This document shows, piece by piece, positions 53,106-60,273 of a DNA stretch of 64,000 nt (its first letter is position 1; each line of letters opens with the position of its first letter). Both the position numbers and the translations under genes were made by a program. Where the stretch lies: NCBI GenBank assembly GCA_030537315.1, contig JAUNNZ010000002.1, positions 36,188-100,187 of the forward strand, in the 5' to 3' direction. A model generated the notes under the pieces. It saw only the letters and a list, made by a program, of their open reading frames with translations, searched no databases and was not told where the DNA came from. This DNA comes from Bacteroidia bacterium. Lineage in GTDB: Bacteria > Bacteroidota > Bacteroidia > Bacteroidales > UBA932.

Positions 53106-54187
53106 TCCTGGACGAGCTTTACATCAACATCCCAGCAGGTGGCACAGAAACCAGCCGGGGCTTTGATTTCTTTATAAAGGCTACCGTTATGACACAGCTG
53201 TATTCCGCCCTCCGACTGCACGCACTGGAAGATGAATGTATCGTTCCAGTTCTTGACCATCGTGGTTGAACTGTTTCCTATGCAACCGTAACTGAAATCC
53301 TGATAATGCCCATCGACCCATTGGACGGCAGTTGTCTCGAAGATCGGATCGTCATCCTCATCATAAGCCACGGTGTAGCTATCTCCTGCAACCACAAGAT
53401 TTCCGCAGAAGAAAGTGATGTCGTTGATTTCACTGTTTTTATCGATGAACTGCAGACCTCTGCCCCCGTTAAGCCAGACGTATGCGTCGGTTATCTGACT
53501 GTCCGAGTAATATTTGTTCATACCAACAGCTACATCTCTTGAACCGGCGTGGATGCATTCGACTATCCAGGAGAATCCTTTTTCGTGAACGGCAACCTGC
53601 TCGGAAGACAGCAGCCTGTACGGTGCTTCTGAGGTAATTCGGAGAAGTTTGACGACTTCTTTGTCATCAGCCACAACGAAGAGATCTCCTGATGCGCCAT
53701 AATCCACGCGATAGAAATAGACGTCATTTTCACTTGTGTACACTACTTCTCCATTCTCAACCAGGAACCCTCTAAATGACCGGTCCGTTTCGTCCAGATA
53801 GGTGCCGCAACAAGCCCATTTGTCGCCATTGGCTGCAATGCTTTCAAAATAACAGTCTTTATCCTTCACGAAATCCAAATCAAGCGGCTTTCCGTCTTTC
53901 CATACTGCCGCTGTCATTGTTTTACCTTTGTCCTTACTGAATGTTTCACCGCAGGCGTATAAGGAGCCGTCAGACATCAGGGCAATACCGGACACGTATG
54001 AGTCTGCTCCGAAATCGTAAAGAATCTCACTGTCCTTGTAAATGCAAGATGCGCCATCATTGTAGCCACCCACATAGAATGTGACGTCGTACTTATATGC
54101 AGGGATTTGCTCCTTTTGGCAGGAGCTGGACAGCAATGCTGCAAATGCAAGTGATATTGCAGGAATGAAAAGGTTAATTGACTTCAT
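53102..54187 (-). CDS. Uncharacterised lipoprotein
   Basis: Start at 54187 (MKSINLFIPAISLAF), which gives a clean lipoprotein signal with lipobox SSSC (Cys23) and 361 residues. The body is beta-rich, with repeated Y/W-containing strands such as KYDVTFYVGGYNDGA, GIALMSDGSLYACGETF and FFCGNLVVAGDSY that could form a propeller-like fold. I recognise no family. Upstream, TAATTTTG at 54215-54222 gives a leader of about 25 bases. Probably a surface or periplasmic protein. Confidence 0.75.
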   Translation of the reverse strand: MKSINLFIPAISLAFAALLSSSCQKEQIPAYKYDVTFYVGGYNDGASCIYKDSEILYDFGADSYVSGIALMSDGSLYACGETFSKDKGKTMTAAVWKDGKPLDLDFVKDKDCYFESIAANGDKWACCGTYLDETDRSFRGFLVENGEVVYTSENDVYFYRVDYGASGDLFVVADDKEVVKLLRITSEAPYRLLSSEQVAVHEKGFSWIVECIHAGSRDVAVGMNKYYSDSQITDAYVWLNGGRGLQFIDKNSEINDITFFCGNLVVAGDSYTVAYDEDDDPIFETTAVQWVDGHYQDFSYGCIGNSSTTMVKNWNDTFIFQCVQSEGGIQLCHNGSLYKEIKAPAGFCATCWDVDVKLVQD

Positions 54188-54214
54188 AGTTCCGTCTTTT
54201 CTGTTTTTCTGAAA

Positions 54215-54222
54215 CAAAATTA
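54215..54222 (-). promoter_or_regulatory. -7 element of the uncharacterised lipoprotein gene
   Basis: Minus-strand TAATTTTG, 27 bases before the ATG at 54187. Confidence 0.5.
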
Positions 54223-54287
54223 CGTTGGATTGTCCGTTTTTCCAAGTTCGGAACCCGGGTTGATGGATCATCGTGATTTGCGGAATA

Positions 54288-54334
54288 TTTTTTTGTTCTA
54301 GCGGCAGTGCTTTGTCCGCCGTTAGAACAAAAAA
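54288..54334. repeat. Left hairpin of the HUH transposase element
   Basis: Arms TTTTTTGTTCTAGCGGC and GCCGTTAGAACAAAAAA pair with one G-T wobble around a 12-base loop. The same hairpin with a different loop is at 55348-55394 in the same orientation. Confidence 0.85.
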
Positions 54335-54367
54335 CGAAAAAGAGTTGGATTTGATAGAGCATTGGAT

Positions 54368-54375
54368 TACTTTTG
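54368..54375 (+). promoter_or_regulatory. -7 element of the transposase gene
   Basis: TACTTTTG lies 18 bases before the ATG at 54394. It argues against an upstream TTG start at 54373. Confidence 0.4.
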
Positions 54376-54393
54376 CCTAAACAGTTGTGTCGT

Positions 54394-55323
54394 ATGAACA
54401 AGAGGGGGTTGAAATCTGTTTTTCTGACGGATGCTACGCAGCATCTCTATCAGCGCTGCGTCGATCACGGGATTATATTCTACACATTGGAGGATAGGTT
54501 GGTCTATTACACGCTATCCGCTGTCAATGCACGGCGGCACCACGTGGTGGTGACAAGCGCGGCCATTATGTTTTCTCATATACATCAAGGAGCTCGTGCG
54601 TCATCCCTGAAGGCTATTGGAGATTATATCCACGACACAAACACATCATTTGCTAGACTGTACAACTTCAGACATCATAGGAAAGGACGTTTGTTTCAGA
54701 AGCCCCCCGGTCGGGCACAAAAGTCATCGGATAAAAGTAAACGGACCAATCAGATATATATTTACAACAACCACGTCGAGAAAAGACTCTGCCGGCGGGC
54801 GGTCGAAGAGCGTTGGTCACTGCTCGCGTACGCCGGCAGTGACCACCCGTTCTCTCAGCCGGTTGACATTAAAAAGGCGTCAAAAGCACTGCAGAAGGCC
54901 ATAAGGCTTGTCGACAGAAGAAGCAGAAAACTGGAAGGACTTGAGTATGTGGACCTTGATCGGATTATGCCAGCTCTCGACAAAGTTGAGAGGGAGCAGT
55001 TTGTTGATTACGTAATCTCCCGCTACGCGTGGGTTGACTATAAAGCCTCCGTGGCCTTGTTCGGCAGCTATGATCAGCTGGTCATAGCCGCCGACTCGAC
55101 CACCGGCTCAGAATACGACATCAACGAGGACTACAACGGAGAATCAGACAGGCCATATCTTGAACTTATTGCATTTGCAAAGTCCAAAGGAATACTTGAC
55201 CGGATCTATTCATTGGACGCGGGCCGGAAGGTTGAACATATATTCGAAGCTATGCGATGTACATCCGCCACACCTCATCATCTGAAATCGTTTTTCCACA
55301 CGGACATCAAACTCGTCAAATGA
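54394..55323 (+). CDS. IS200/RAYT-like HUH (Y1) transposase
   Basis: The 309 residues match, from about 20 to 170, the pattern of Y1/REP-associated transposases. There is a strand resembling the family's ayvlMpNHvH segment, here SAAIMFSHIH, whose H-I-H fits the HUH motif. A segment ARLYNFRHHRKGRLFQ with the candidate catalytic tyrosine near residue 88 follows, then IYIYNNHVEKRLCRRAVEERWSLLAY, like the family's IHNNP-WSSY region. The C-terminal 150 residues are not in short IS200 proteins. The gene is framed by two near-identical hairpins at 54288 and 55348, as expected for HUH elements recognising folded single strands. Confidence 0.72.
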   Translation: MNKRGLKSVFLTDATQHLYQRCVDHGIIFYTLEDRLVYYTLSAVNARRHHVVVTSAAIMFSHIHQGARASSLKAIGDYIHDTNTSFARLYNFRHHRKGRLFQKPPGRAQKSSDKSKRTNQIYIYNNHVEKRLCRRAVEERWSLLAYAGSDHPFSQPVDIKKASKALQKAIRLVDRRSRKLEGLEYVDLDRIMPALDKVEREQFVDYVISRYAWVDYKASVALFGSYDQLVIAADSTTGSEYDINEDYNGESDRPYLELIAFAKSKGILDRIYSLDAGRKVEHIFEAMRCTSATPHHLKSFFHTDIKLVK

Positions 55324-55347
55324 ATGCGCCAGTTGGCCTATTATTCG

Positions 55348-55394
55348 TTTTTTTGTTCTAGCGGCAAGTCAAGTACCGCCGTTAGAACAAAAAA
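55348..55394. repeat. Right hairpin of the HUH transposase element
   Basis: The same 17-base arms as the left hairpin with a different 12-base loop (AAGTCAAGTACC). It lies 25 bases after the transposase stop. Confidence 0.85.
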
Positions 55395-55412
55395 TGATTC
55401 GTTCCTGCACGC

Positions 55413-55553
55413 GGGAAGTTCACACCTGCGCTTGCAATCTTCGTTGCAGTCTGTGCATCTCTTGCTATGCTCCTTCCTATATCAACGCCGCCGAATGCAA
55501 TCGCTGCATCTACAGGCCTTGTTCTTCCCGTTCCCTCAGGCATAGATTATAGC
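55413..55553 (+). pseudogene. C-terminal remnant of a DASS/SLC13-type transporter
   Basis: In one frame this stretch reads KFTPALAIFVAVCASLAM and then LLPISTPPNAIAASTGLV, which matches the conserved C-terminal ATPPNA-type segment of divalent anion:sodium symporters. A stop codon precedes it and no upstream part of such a gene exists on the other side of the hairpin element, so only a fragment is left. The frame runs on into the end of the minus-strand cytochrome biogenesis gene without a proper ending. Confidence 0.6.
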
Positions 55554-55566
55554 AAATTGTTGATAT

Positions 55567-56685
55567 TCAGTGCACAGTTTGATTATACGTATGAAGGCTT
55601 GAATTGGCCGAAGGAAGGTAGTTCACGCCATACCAGGTCATCTGGATTGCCAGGAATGCAAGTACTGTGAATATCAGTTTCCGCCTCTTTCCGGGGATAT
55701 GCGTGCCCGCAAGGGTCAGAAGCCAGGTGGCCGCAGCCCAGCACTCCTTCGCATCCCAGGTCCAGTAATCACCCCAGGCCTGCTGCGCCCACACTGCGCC
55801 GCATATCATTCCTATCAGCAGTAACGAAGACGCCGTGGAAAGAAGTTTTTCGGAAAACCTTTCCGGAATTCTCCTGCAGAACAATGAAGCGATGCCGGCG
55901 ACGAAGGATATCGCCATAATGGCATATGCCAGCATATATACGATGAGGTGCGGGACGAACCAGAGGCTCCTGAGCGCCGGCATCAGCGTACCGAAATTGA
56001 TTCTTGCGACCGATACTGTGCCGAACACAATTGCAAGGGCCAGTGCGGCAAACGGCATCTTCCAGCTGTTCCAAACTCTTTTTAGGCTCATCAGCGCCCC
56101 GATTGAAAGCATCAACGCGCCCAGAGCAACGACAGGCAGCCACGGGTCGCGGGTAATCTTCAGGATTGAATATTCACCATTTACGGCATCGTAACCTGAC
56201 TGGTATATGCGGTATCCTTTGTATTTGCAAGGGTGATTGACACTTGTGCGAAGCTCCCTGCCGTCAATGGCCAGCGTGCTGGTATATTGTCTGGGACTCT
56301 CCCCGTCCACATAATAATCTGTCCTGAAATCCTTAAGCGAGACTGAGAAAGGCAAAAGGACAACGTTACCTCCTCTATCGACGGCCATATGTTCTGGCTG
56401 TCCTTCCAGGTATATCCACATATTTGCATCAGTGCGGTTCGAAGAGCCGGACAATCCGCCGCAAAGGACCAGGAAAAAGCCAAGATGGCTCAACAGGGCG
56501 CACCACGATTTGCGTCTGCAGTCTGAAACTGCCGTGAATCCGAGCGACAGCAGAAAAAGAATTATCAGAGCAATGAATGTCCAATGATGATGAAGCACAG
56601 CCCCCCAGCTGCCTTCTACGGCAAGCAATACGGCAGCGATGACAATCAGGACAGCTGTAAGGACTCTTATGCGAAGATCAACCAT
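55567..56685 (-). CDS. Compact ResB-CcsA cytochrome c biogenesis protein
   Basis: System II heme delivery and ligation. The 372 residues start with a short ResB-like part: two helices, then the periplasmic segment with YLEGQPEHMAVDRGG and YRIYQSGYD. They end in a CcsA part with the heme-handling WWD region WAQQAWGDYWTWDAKECWA near residue 300-318. Typical Bacteroidota fusions are larger (around 770 residues), so the ResB part is much reduced. No cytochrome c gene such as nrfA is next to it in the window. A TATCTTCG near-match to the -7 box lies at 56694-56701. Confidence 0.8.
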   Translation of the reverse strand: MVDLRIRVLTAVLIVIAAVLLAVEGSWGAVLHHHWTFIALIILFLLSLGFTAVSDCRRKSWCALLSHLGFFLVLCGGLSGSSNRTDANMWIYLEGQPEHMAVDRGGNVVLLPFSVSLKDFRTDYYVDGESPRQYTSTLAIDGRELRTSVNHPCKYKGYRIYQSGYDAVNGEYSILKITRDPWLPVVALGALMLSIGALMSLKRVWNSWKMPFAALALAIVFGTVSVARINFGTLMPALRSLWFVPHLIVYMLAYAIMAISFVAGIASLFCRRIPERFSEKLLSTASSLLLIGMICGAVWAQQAWGDYWTWDAKECWAAATWLLTLAGTHIPGKRRKLIFTVLAFLAIQMTWYGVNYLPSANSSLHTYNQTVH

Positions 56686-56718
56686 TTCTCAGGCGAAGAT
56701 AATCATAAATATTATAAG

Positions 56719-56726
56719 TATCTTTG
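56719..56726 (+). promoter_or_regulatory. -7 element ahead of the VUT fragment
   Basis: TATCTTTG on the plus strand. The first ATG after it (56734) is in a different frame from the VUT-like reading frame, which supports decay of that gene. Confidence 0.4.
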
Positions 56727-56768
56727 CAGAGCAATGATTGTTCCCTTCCTGAAAAAAGAAATCGGCGA

Positions 56769-57071
56769 ATGCCGTTCACTTCATTGGTCAATTCATTCAT
56801 CAATATGCTGGTTGCAAAGCATACCAGCAAGGACAACTTCAAGGCTTTCGCCGCAAGAAGTTTTGTCTCAACTGCGCTCTCCCAATTTGTCGACAACCTG
56901 CTGTTCGCCCTGATTGTCAGCGTCCCGCTGTTCGGATGGAGTATCAAGCAGTCGTTATTGTGCTCTTTGGTGGCTGCGGGATTTGAACTCTGCACTGAGG
57001 CGATTTTCTCCGGGGTTGGATACAAATTATCCCTGTCCTTGAAAGACAGGGAATCGACAGTTCTCAAATAG
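56769..57071 (+). pseudogene. C-terminal part of a VUT/YhhQ-family transporter
   Basis: From the ATG at 56769, about 100 residues with two or three membrane helices. The segment VNSFINMLVAKHTSKDNFKA, followed by ARSFVSTALSQFVDNLLFALIV, resembles the last part of VUT/YhhQ queuosine-precursor transporters (family pattern R-x-x-x-S-T-x-x-x-Q-x-x-D). A full member has about 200 residues, so the N-terminal half is missing. It could instead be a small membrane protein of its own. It converges on the HD gene with two bases between. Confidence 0.5.
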
Positions 57072-57073
57072 AA

Positions 57074-57709
57074 TCAGCGGGTAACACTTTCCTCGGCAAT
57101 AATGCGGTCGAAGATCAGGCGTAAGGCCGACTTGTCGCGAATGATCTGACGGAGTTCCTCGAGGCGCGAGGCATTCGGGGACTCGGGAATCCACAGTTTC
57201 AGATAACCTCCGTCACCATATTTCTCTTCCAGATGGGAGACTGTCCGTTCCCAGTGGCCTTCACGGGACAGTTCAGGATAGTGCTTGAACCCGAACTGGA
57301 TGGTTCTGCGGATCACGACTTCCGGGATTATCTGTCTGTCGGCTTCTGCGATTATCTTGCCGTAGATGGAGCGGGGCGGCTCTTTCGCCGACGCGCGATG
57401 GTCTTCCGCCGCCTGGGCGACCATCTCGATCTGCCCGGCGGAGAACCATTTGCGGAGCTCGGGCATGTTTCTGATTATCCTGCCGGATTCAAGGTGATGG
57501 GTCTGCCTGTCGGCTGACAGGCCGAGGTCGTGACAGGCCGCAGCGACGGCAACCATGTCGGTGTCGACGTCATAGTGCCGCGACAACTCAATCGCAGTAG
57601 AGATGACATACTTTGCGTGGTCCCGCTGATGAGCCTTGTCAAAAGCATCATATCGGGGCAGGATGGTGTTCTCTATCCAGTCGAATATTTCCGCAGACCT
57701 GTCCGGCAT
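57074..57709 (-). CDS. HD-domain phosphohydrolase of the condensation-domain operon
   Basis: The 211 residues carry an HD metal site: H in QRDHAKYV near residue 31, CHDLGLSAD near 63 (His-Asp), HH in QTHHLESG near 74 and a final Asp in AEADRQ near 124. The C-terminal half is charged and of unknown fold. HD proteins cleave phosphate esters or nucleotides. It starts three bases after the acyl carrier protein gene, so it belongs to the same operon; its substrate is unknown. Confidence 0.82.
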   Translation of the reverse strand: MPDRSAEIFDWIENTILPRYDAFDKAHQRDHAKYVISTAIELSRHYDVDTDMVAVAAACHDLGLSADRQTHHLESGRIIRNMPELRKWFSAGQIEMVAQAAEDHRASAKEPPRSIYGKIIAEADRQIIPEVVIRRTIQFGFKHYPELSREGHWERTVSHLEEKYGDGGYLKLWIPESPNASRLEELRQIIRDKSALRLIFDRIIAEESVTR

Positions 57710-57712
57710 ATT

Positions 57713-57943
57713 CTAGCGGTGACAGTCAACGTAAGAGATGATGTCGTCGAGTTTTGTCATACCGATGAAGGCGTCGTTGGGAATGCTGATCCCGAAATGG
57801 TCTTCGACGGCGCCGACAAATGACAGAAGGGCGAAGGAATCAAGGCCGGCTGAAAATTTGAAGCCGGCCGCAGTGTCTATCTGATCTGCAGGAGTCTCGA
57901 CGTAATCACCAAGGATTTCAAGTACTTCTTCTCTTGTGTTCAT
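57713..57943 (-). CDS. Stand-alone acyl carrier protein
   Basis: The 76 residues have the phosphopantetheine attachment motif GLDSFALLSF with Ser36, in the four-helix ACP size. The sequence differs from the housekeeping fatty-acid ACP (which has a GADSLDxVE motif). It lies four bases after the condensation-domain gene and three before the HD gene, so it likely carries the acyl or aminoacyl substrate for them. Confidence 0.9.
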   Translation of the reverse strand: MNTREEVLEILGDYVETPADQIDTAAGFKFSAGLDSFALLSFVGAVEDHFGISIPNDAFIGMTKLDDIISYVDCHR

Positions 57944-57947
57944 AGGT

Positions 57948-59297
57948 TTAGAATAATTTGCTCATTTCCGTCTCTGATGATGCGAGAACGGTTTCAATCA
58001 CGTGCACGTACGTGTTCTGGAAGTCAGCCAGCTGGGCGCCGGTGACCATAATTTTCTGGATATCGTAAACGACTTCGACGGCATCGGTATCAGGGCCTGC
58101 CATCAGGGCGATATATGTTACAAGCGCGCCCTTTCCGTTGCTGTGAATCTGGAACTTGATTCCTTCCGGAGTGTCGAACGGAATGAACGAAAATGCATAA
58201 TTGGTTATCTGACCGCCCAGGGAGTAGTTCCAGATCTTGTGCTGCAGCGCCTCCACTTCAAGGTAGGACAGCCTGGTATGCTTATAGAGTTCATTCTGAT
58301 CTTCAAATGCTTCCTTTACATATTCGAGGAAACTCTTGGAGTAGTCAATGTAAGTGTAAACGCTTATGGACTGGACTTTTGTGCCGCCTGCCTTTCGCTC
58401 GGCCATCGTTCCCCGGCAGTCGAGAAGCATAAGCGGTGCCTGTCTCTCAAGCTTGCCGTTAACCACCGATGACGCGATGTTGCAAGTGGAGAAGTAGAAG
58501 GCTGAAAGAGGAATCTGATGGTCAGAGCACCATTGCTTCACTTTCGAGCCGACAGCTGCAGGTATCGTGAACTTATAGCCCTCCGTGTCGCATCTGACAA
58601 AATTGTACGGCATCGAGAACTTGCCTTTACGCTTCTGCTTCATCCAGAGATCGGAAGCATCACCGTTTACGCCACAGTATGTAGGGTGCTCAGGGTGGCG
58701 GACTTCATAGTACTCCTTGAAGAACTCTTCATCCTTCCTCTTCAATTCGTCGTTCGCCTTGTATGCAAGGTCTTTCTGGAGCACAGCCTCAAAGCTGCCC
58801 GGCGCTGCCGGCAGTTCCGACTTCGACTTGAGTGCATCGTATACCTTGAACAGATCGGAAACGATCAGGCCGATGGCATACGTGTCGGCCACATAATGAC
58901 TGATCTTGAAATATATCGACTGTGTGCCGTCAACCTCCGAAGCATACACGACCTTCAGTACTTCTCCCTTCCGGATCTTGAGCGCGTGCTTTCTGAATGA
59001 CTTGAGGAATTTGATCTTCTCCCCGTTCGTATTGAAACGCACTTCAGGGATATCACCTATCTTTCTGGCGTCCTCGAAATACTGGAGCAATTCCTTGCCT
59101 TTCTTAACGAAGGAGAGCCTGAGGCAGTCATTCCTCTCGATGACGAGATTGATGGCATCCGTCATAACTGACTTGTCAAACCCGGCGGCTATTTCAGTTG
59201 AGAACACTATGTTCGCAACACAGCCGAAAAGTGAATACTTTGTCTGAAGATTGATTACATCTTGAGACGAATTGAAACCATAAAGCGTCTTTTCCAT
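57948..59297 (-). CDS. Stand-alone condensation-domain-like acyltransferase
   Basis: The 449 residues have the two-lobed layout of NRPS condensation domains. The HHxxxDG motif is represented by SHYVADT: His134 and Asp138 are kept, the first His is Ser133 and the Gly is Thr139. There is no adenylation or carrier domain in the chain and no adenylation gene nearby. It is the first gene of a tight operon with a stand-alone ACP and an HD protein, so it may condense an ACP-bound acyl group with an unknown nucleophile. TAATTTTG at 59302-59309 lies four bases before the ATG, with a TTTG -33 element further upstream. Confidence 0.72.
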   Translation of the reverse strand: MEKTLYGFNSSQDVINLQTKYSLFGCVANIVFSTEIAAGFDKSVMTDAINLVIERNDCLRLSFVKKGKELLQYFEDARKIGDIPEVRFNTNGEKIKFLKSFRKHALKIRKGEVLKVVYASEVDGTQSIYFKISHYVADTYAIGLIVSDLFKVYDALKSKSELPAAPGSFEAVLQKDLAYKANDELKRKDEEFFKEYYEVRHPEHPTYCGVNGDASDLWMKQKRKGKFSMPYNFVRCDTEGYKFTIPAAVGSKVKQWCSDHQIPLSAFYFSTCNIASSVVNGKLERQAPLMLLDCRGTMAERKAGGTKVQSISVYTYIDYSKSFLEYVKEAFEDQNELYKHTRLSYLEVEALQHKIWNYSLGGQITNYAFSFIPFDTPEGIKFQIHSNGKGALVTYIALMAGPDTDAVEVVYDIQKIMVTGAQLADFQNTYVHVIETVLASSETEMSKLF

Positions 59298-59301
59298 ACT
59301 G

Positions 59302-59309
59302 CAAAATTA
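59302..59309 (-). promoter_or_regulatory. -7 element of the condensation-domain operon
   Basis: Minus-strand TAATTTTG ends four bases before the ATG, with TTTG about 22 bases further upstream as a -33 element. Confidence 0.6.
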
Positions 59310-59395
59310 ATTCATGGATACTTACCACGACCAAACGGGGACAGACAATGCCTGTTATCCATAAAACCGCCAATTCAGGGACCAAACTCCGGATG

Positions 59396-59449
59396 TTGTG
59401 ACGAAATCGATAAAATTATTATATTTGTCACACAACTTTTGTGACGAAA
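59396..59449 (+). promoter_or_regulatory. Repeats and promoter of the second LytTR gene
   Basis: TTGTGACGAAA occurs twice, at 59396-59406 and 59439-59449, 43 bases apart (about four helical turns), on either side of a TATATTTG -7 box at 59420-59427. An inverted TTTGTCAC lies between. Candidate regulator-binding sites for this gene and the divergent operon. Confidence 0.45.
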
Positions 59450-60247
59450 ATGAAGAAATTACCTGAAATATTCGGCTCGTTGGGCGCAAATATCGCCTAC
59501 GTTCTCACACTCTCGCTGTTCTTTTCGTTCTTCGTTCCGGTGTTCCGGCCGTTTGAAATGACAGAGTCACTGGATATGGGAAGAGATCTCTTTTTCTTCA
59601 ACGTGACCATCATGATGTGCATCATCCTCGGCACCCTGCTGATAACGCGTACCATTTTCTTCCTGTTGTTCAAATATCTTGGGAACAATTGGTGGGGCTA
59701 TGTGGGAATATGCATATTCGAGTTGACGGCCATCAACTATCTGGAGGCATTGTACCTCACTCTTATGACGGGAGGCGAAACAACATACTTCACCCAGGTG
59801 GCAGTCTGCCTTCAGTACACGTTCCTGATATTGTTGATACCTATAACTGGATTCACTTTTGTGCTGCTTATAATCAACAAGGCGGACAAGCCTGTGCCAC
59901 AGAGCCCGTCCATCGTAAGGTTCTATGACAACAAGAAGCAGGTCAAATTCGCCATCTCACGCGACGCGGTCCTCTATATCAGCGCCGAAGAAAACTACAT
60001 CAGAATCCATTATTTCGACGAATCCGGCATAAAGGATTATCTTCTGCGCTCGTCTATGACGGCTATCGCCCCGCTGGCTGAAAAGCACGGCTTCTGCCGC
60101 TGCCACCGCTCCTACTATGTCAATCCGAGCCACATCAAGGCTCTAATAAAAGAAAAAACCGAGCAGATTTCAATCGAGCTCGGTTCTTCCGGAATCAAGA
60201 TTCCTGTTTCCAGAATCTATTATCCTGATATTTCCAAAAAGATCTGA
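59450..60247 (+). CDS. Membrane-anchored LytTR-family transcription regulator (second)
   Basis: I use the ATG at 59450 (MKKLPEIFG; 265 residues) over an upstream GTG. Four hydrophobic helices cover about 15-145, then a LytTR domain (about 165-260: RDAVLYISAEENYIRIHYFD, then GFCRCHRSYYVNPSHIKAL). It has the same architecture as the regulator at 45604 but a different sequence. It is divergent from the condensation-domain/ACP/HD operon, so it probably controls it. Confidence 0.85.
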   Translation: MKKLPEIFGSLGANIAYVLTLSLFFSFFVPVFRPFEMTESLDMGRDLFFFNVTIMMCIILGTLLITRTIFFLLFKYLGNNWWGYVGICIFELTAINYLEALYLTLMTGGETTYFTQVAVCLQYTFLILLIPITGFTFVLLIINKADKPVPQSPSIVRFYDNKKQVKFAISRDAVLYISAEENYIRIHYFDESGIKDYLLRSSMTAIAPLAEKHGFCRCHRSYYVNPSHIKALIKEKTEQISIELGSSGIKIPVSRIYYPDISKKI

Positions 60248-60273
60248 CGGCCCGGGCCGCCGACCGGGGAAGA

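Larger units (their letters stand above)
54288..55394 (+). mobile_element. Hairpin-bounded HUH transposase element
   Basis: About 1.1 kb between and including the two hairpins, with one transposase gene. The hairpins are direct repeats, not inverted repeats, as in IS200/IS605-type ends. The exact cleavage sites are not known, so the borders are approximate. Confidence 0.6.

Noticed and set aside
54538-54549. Palindrome CACCACGTGGTG inside the transposase gene.
   Set aside because: It differs from the parS-type sites outside CACGTG and fits the coding frame; likely chance.
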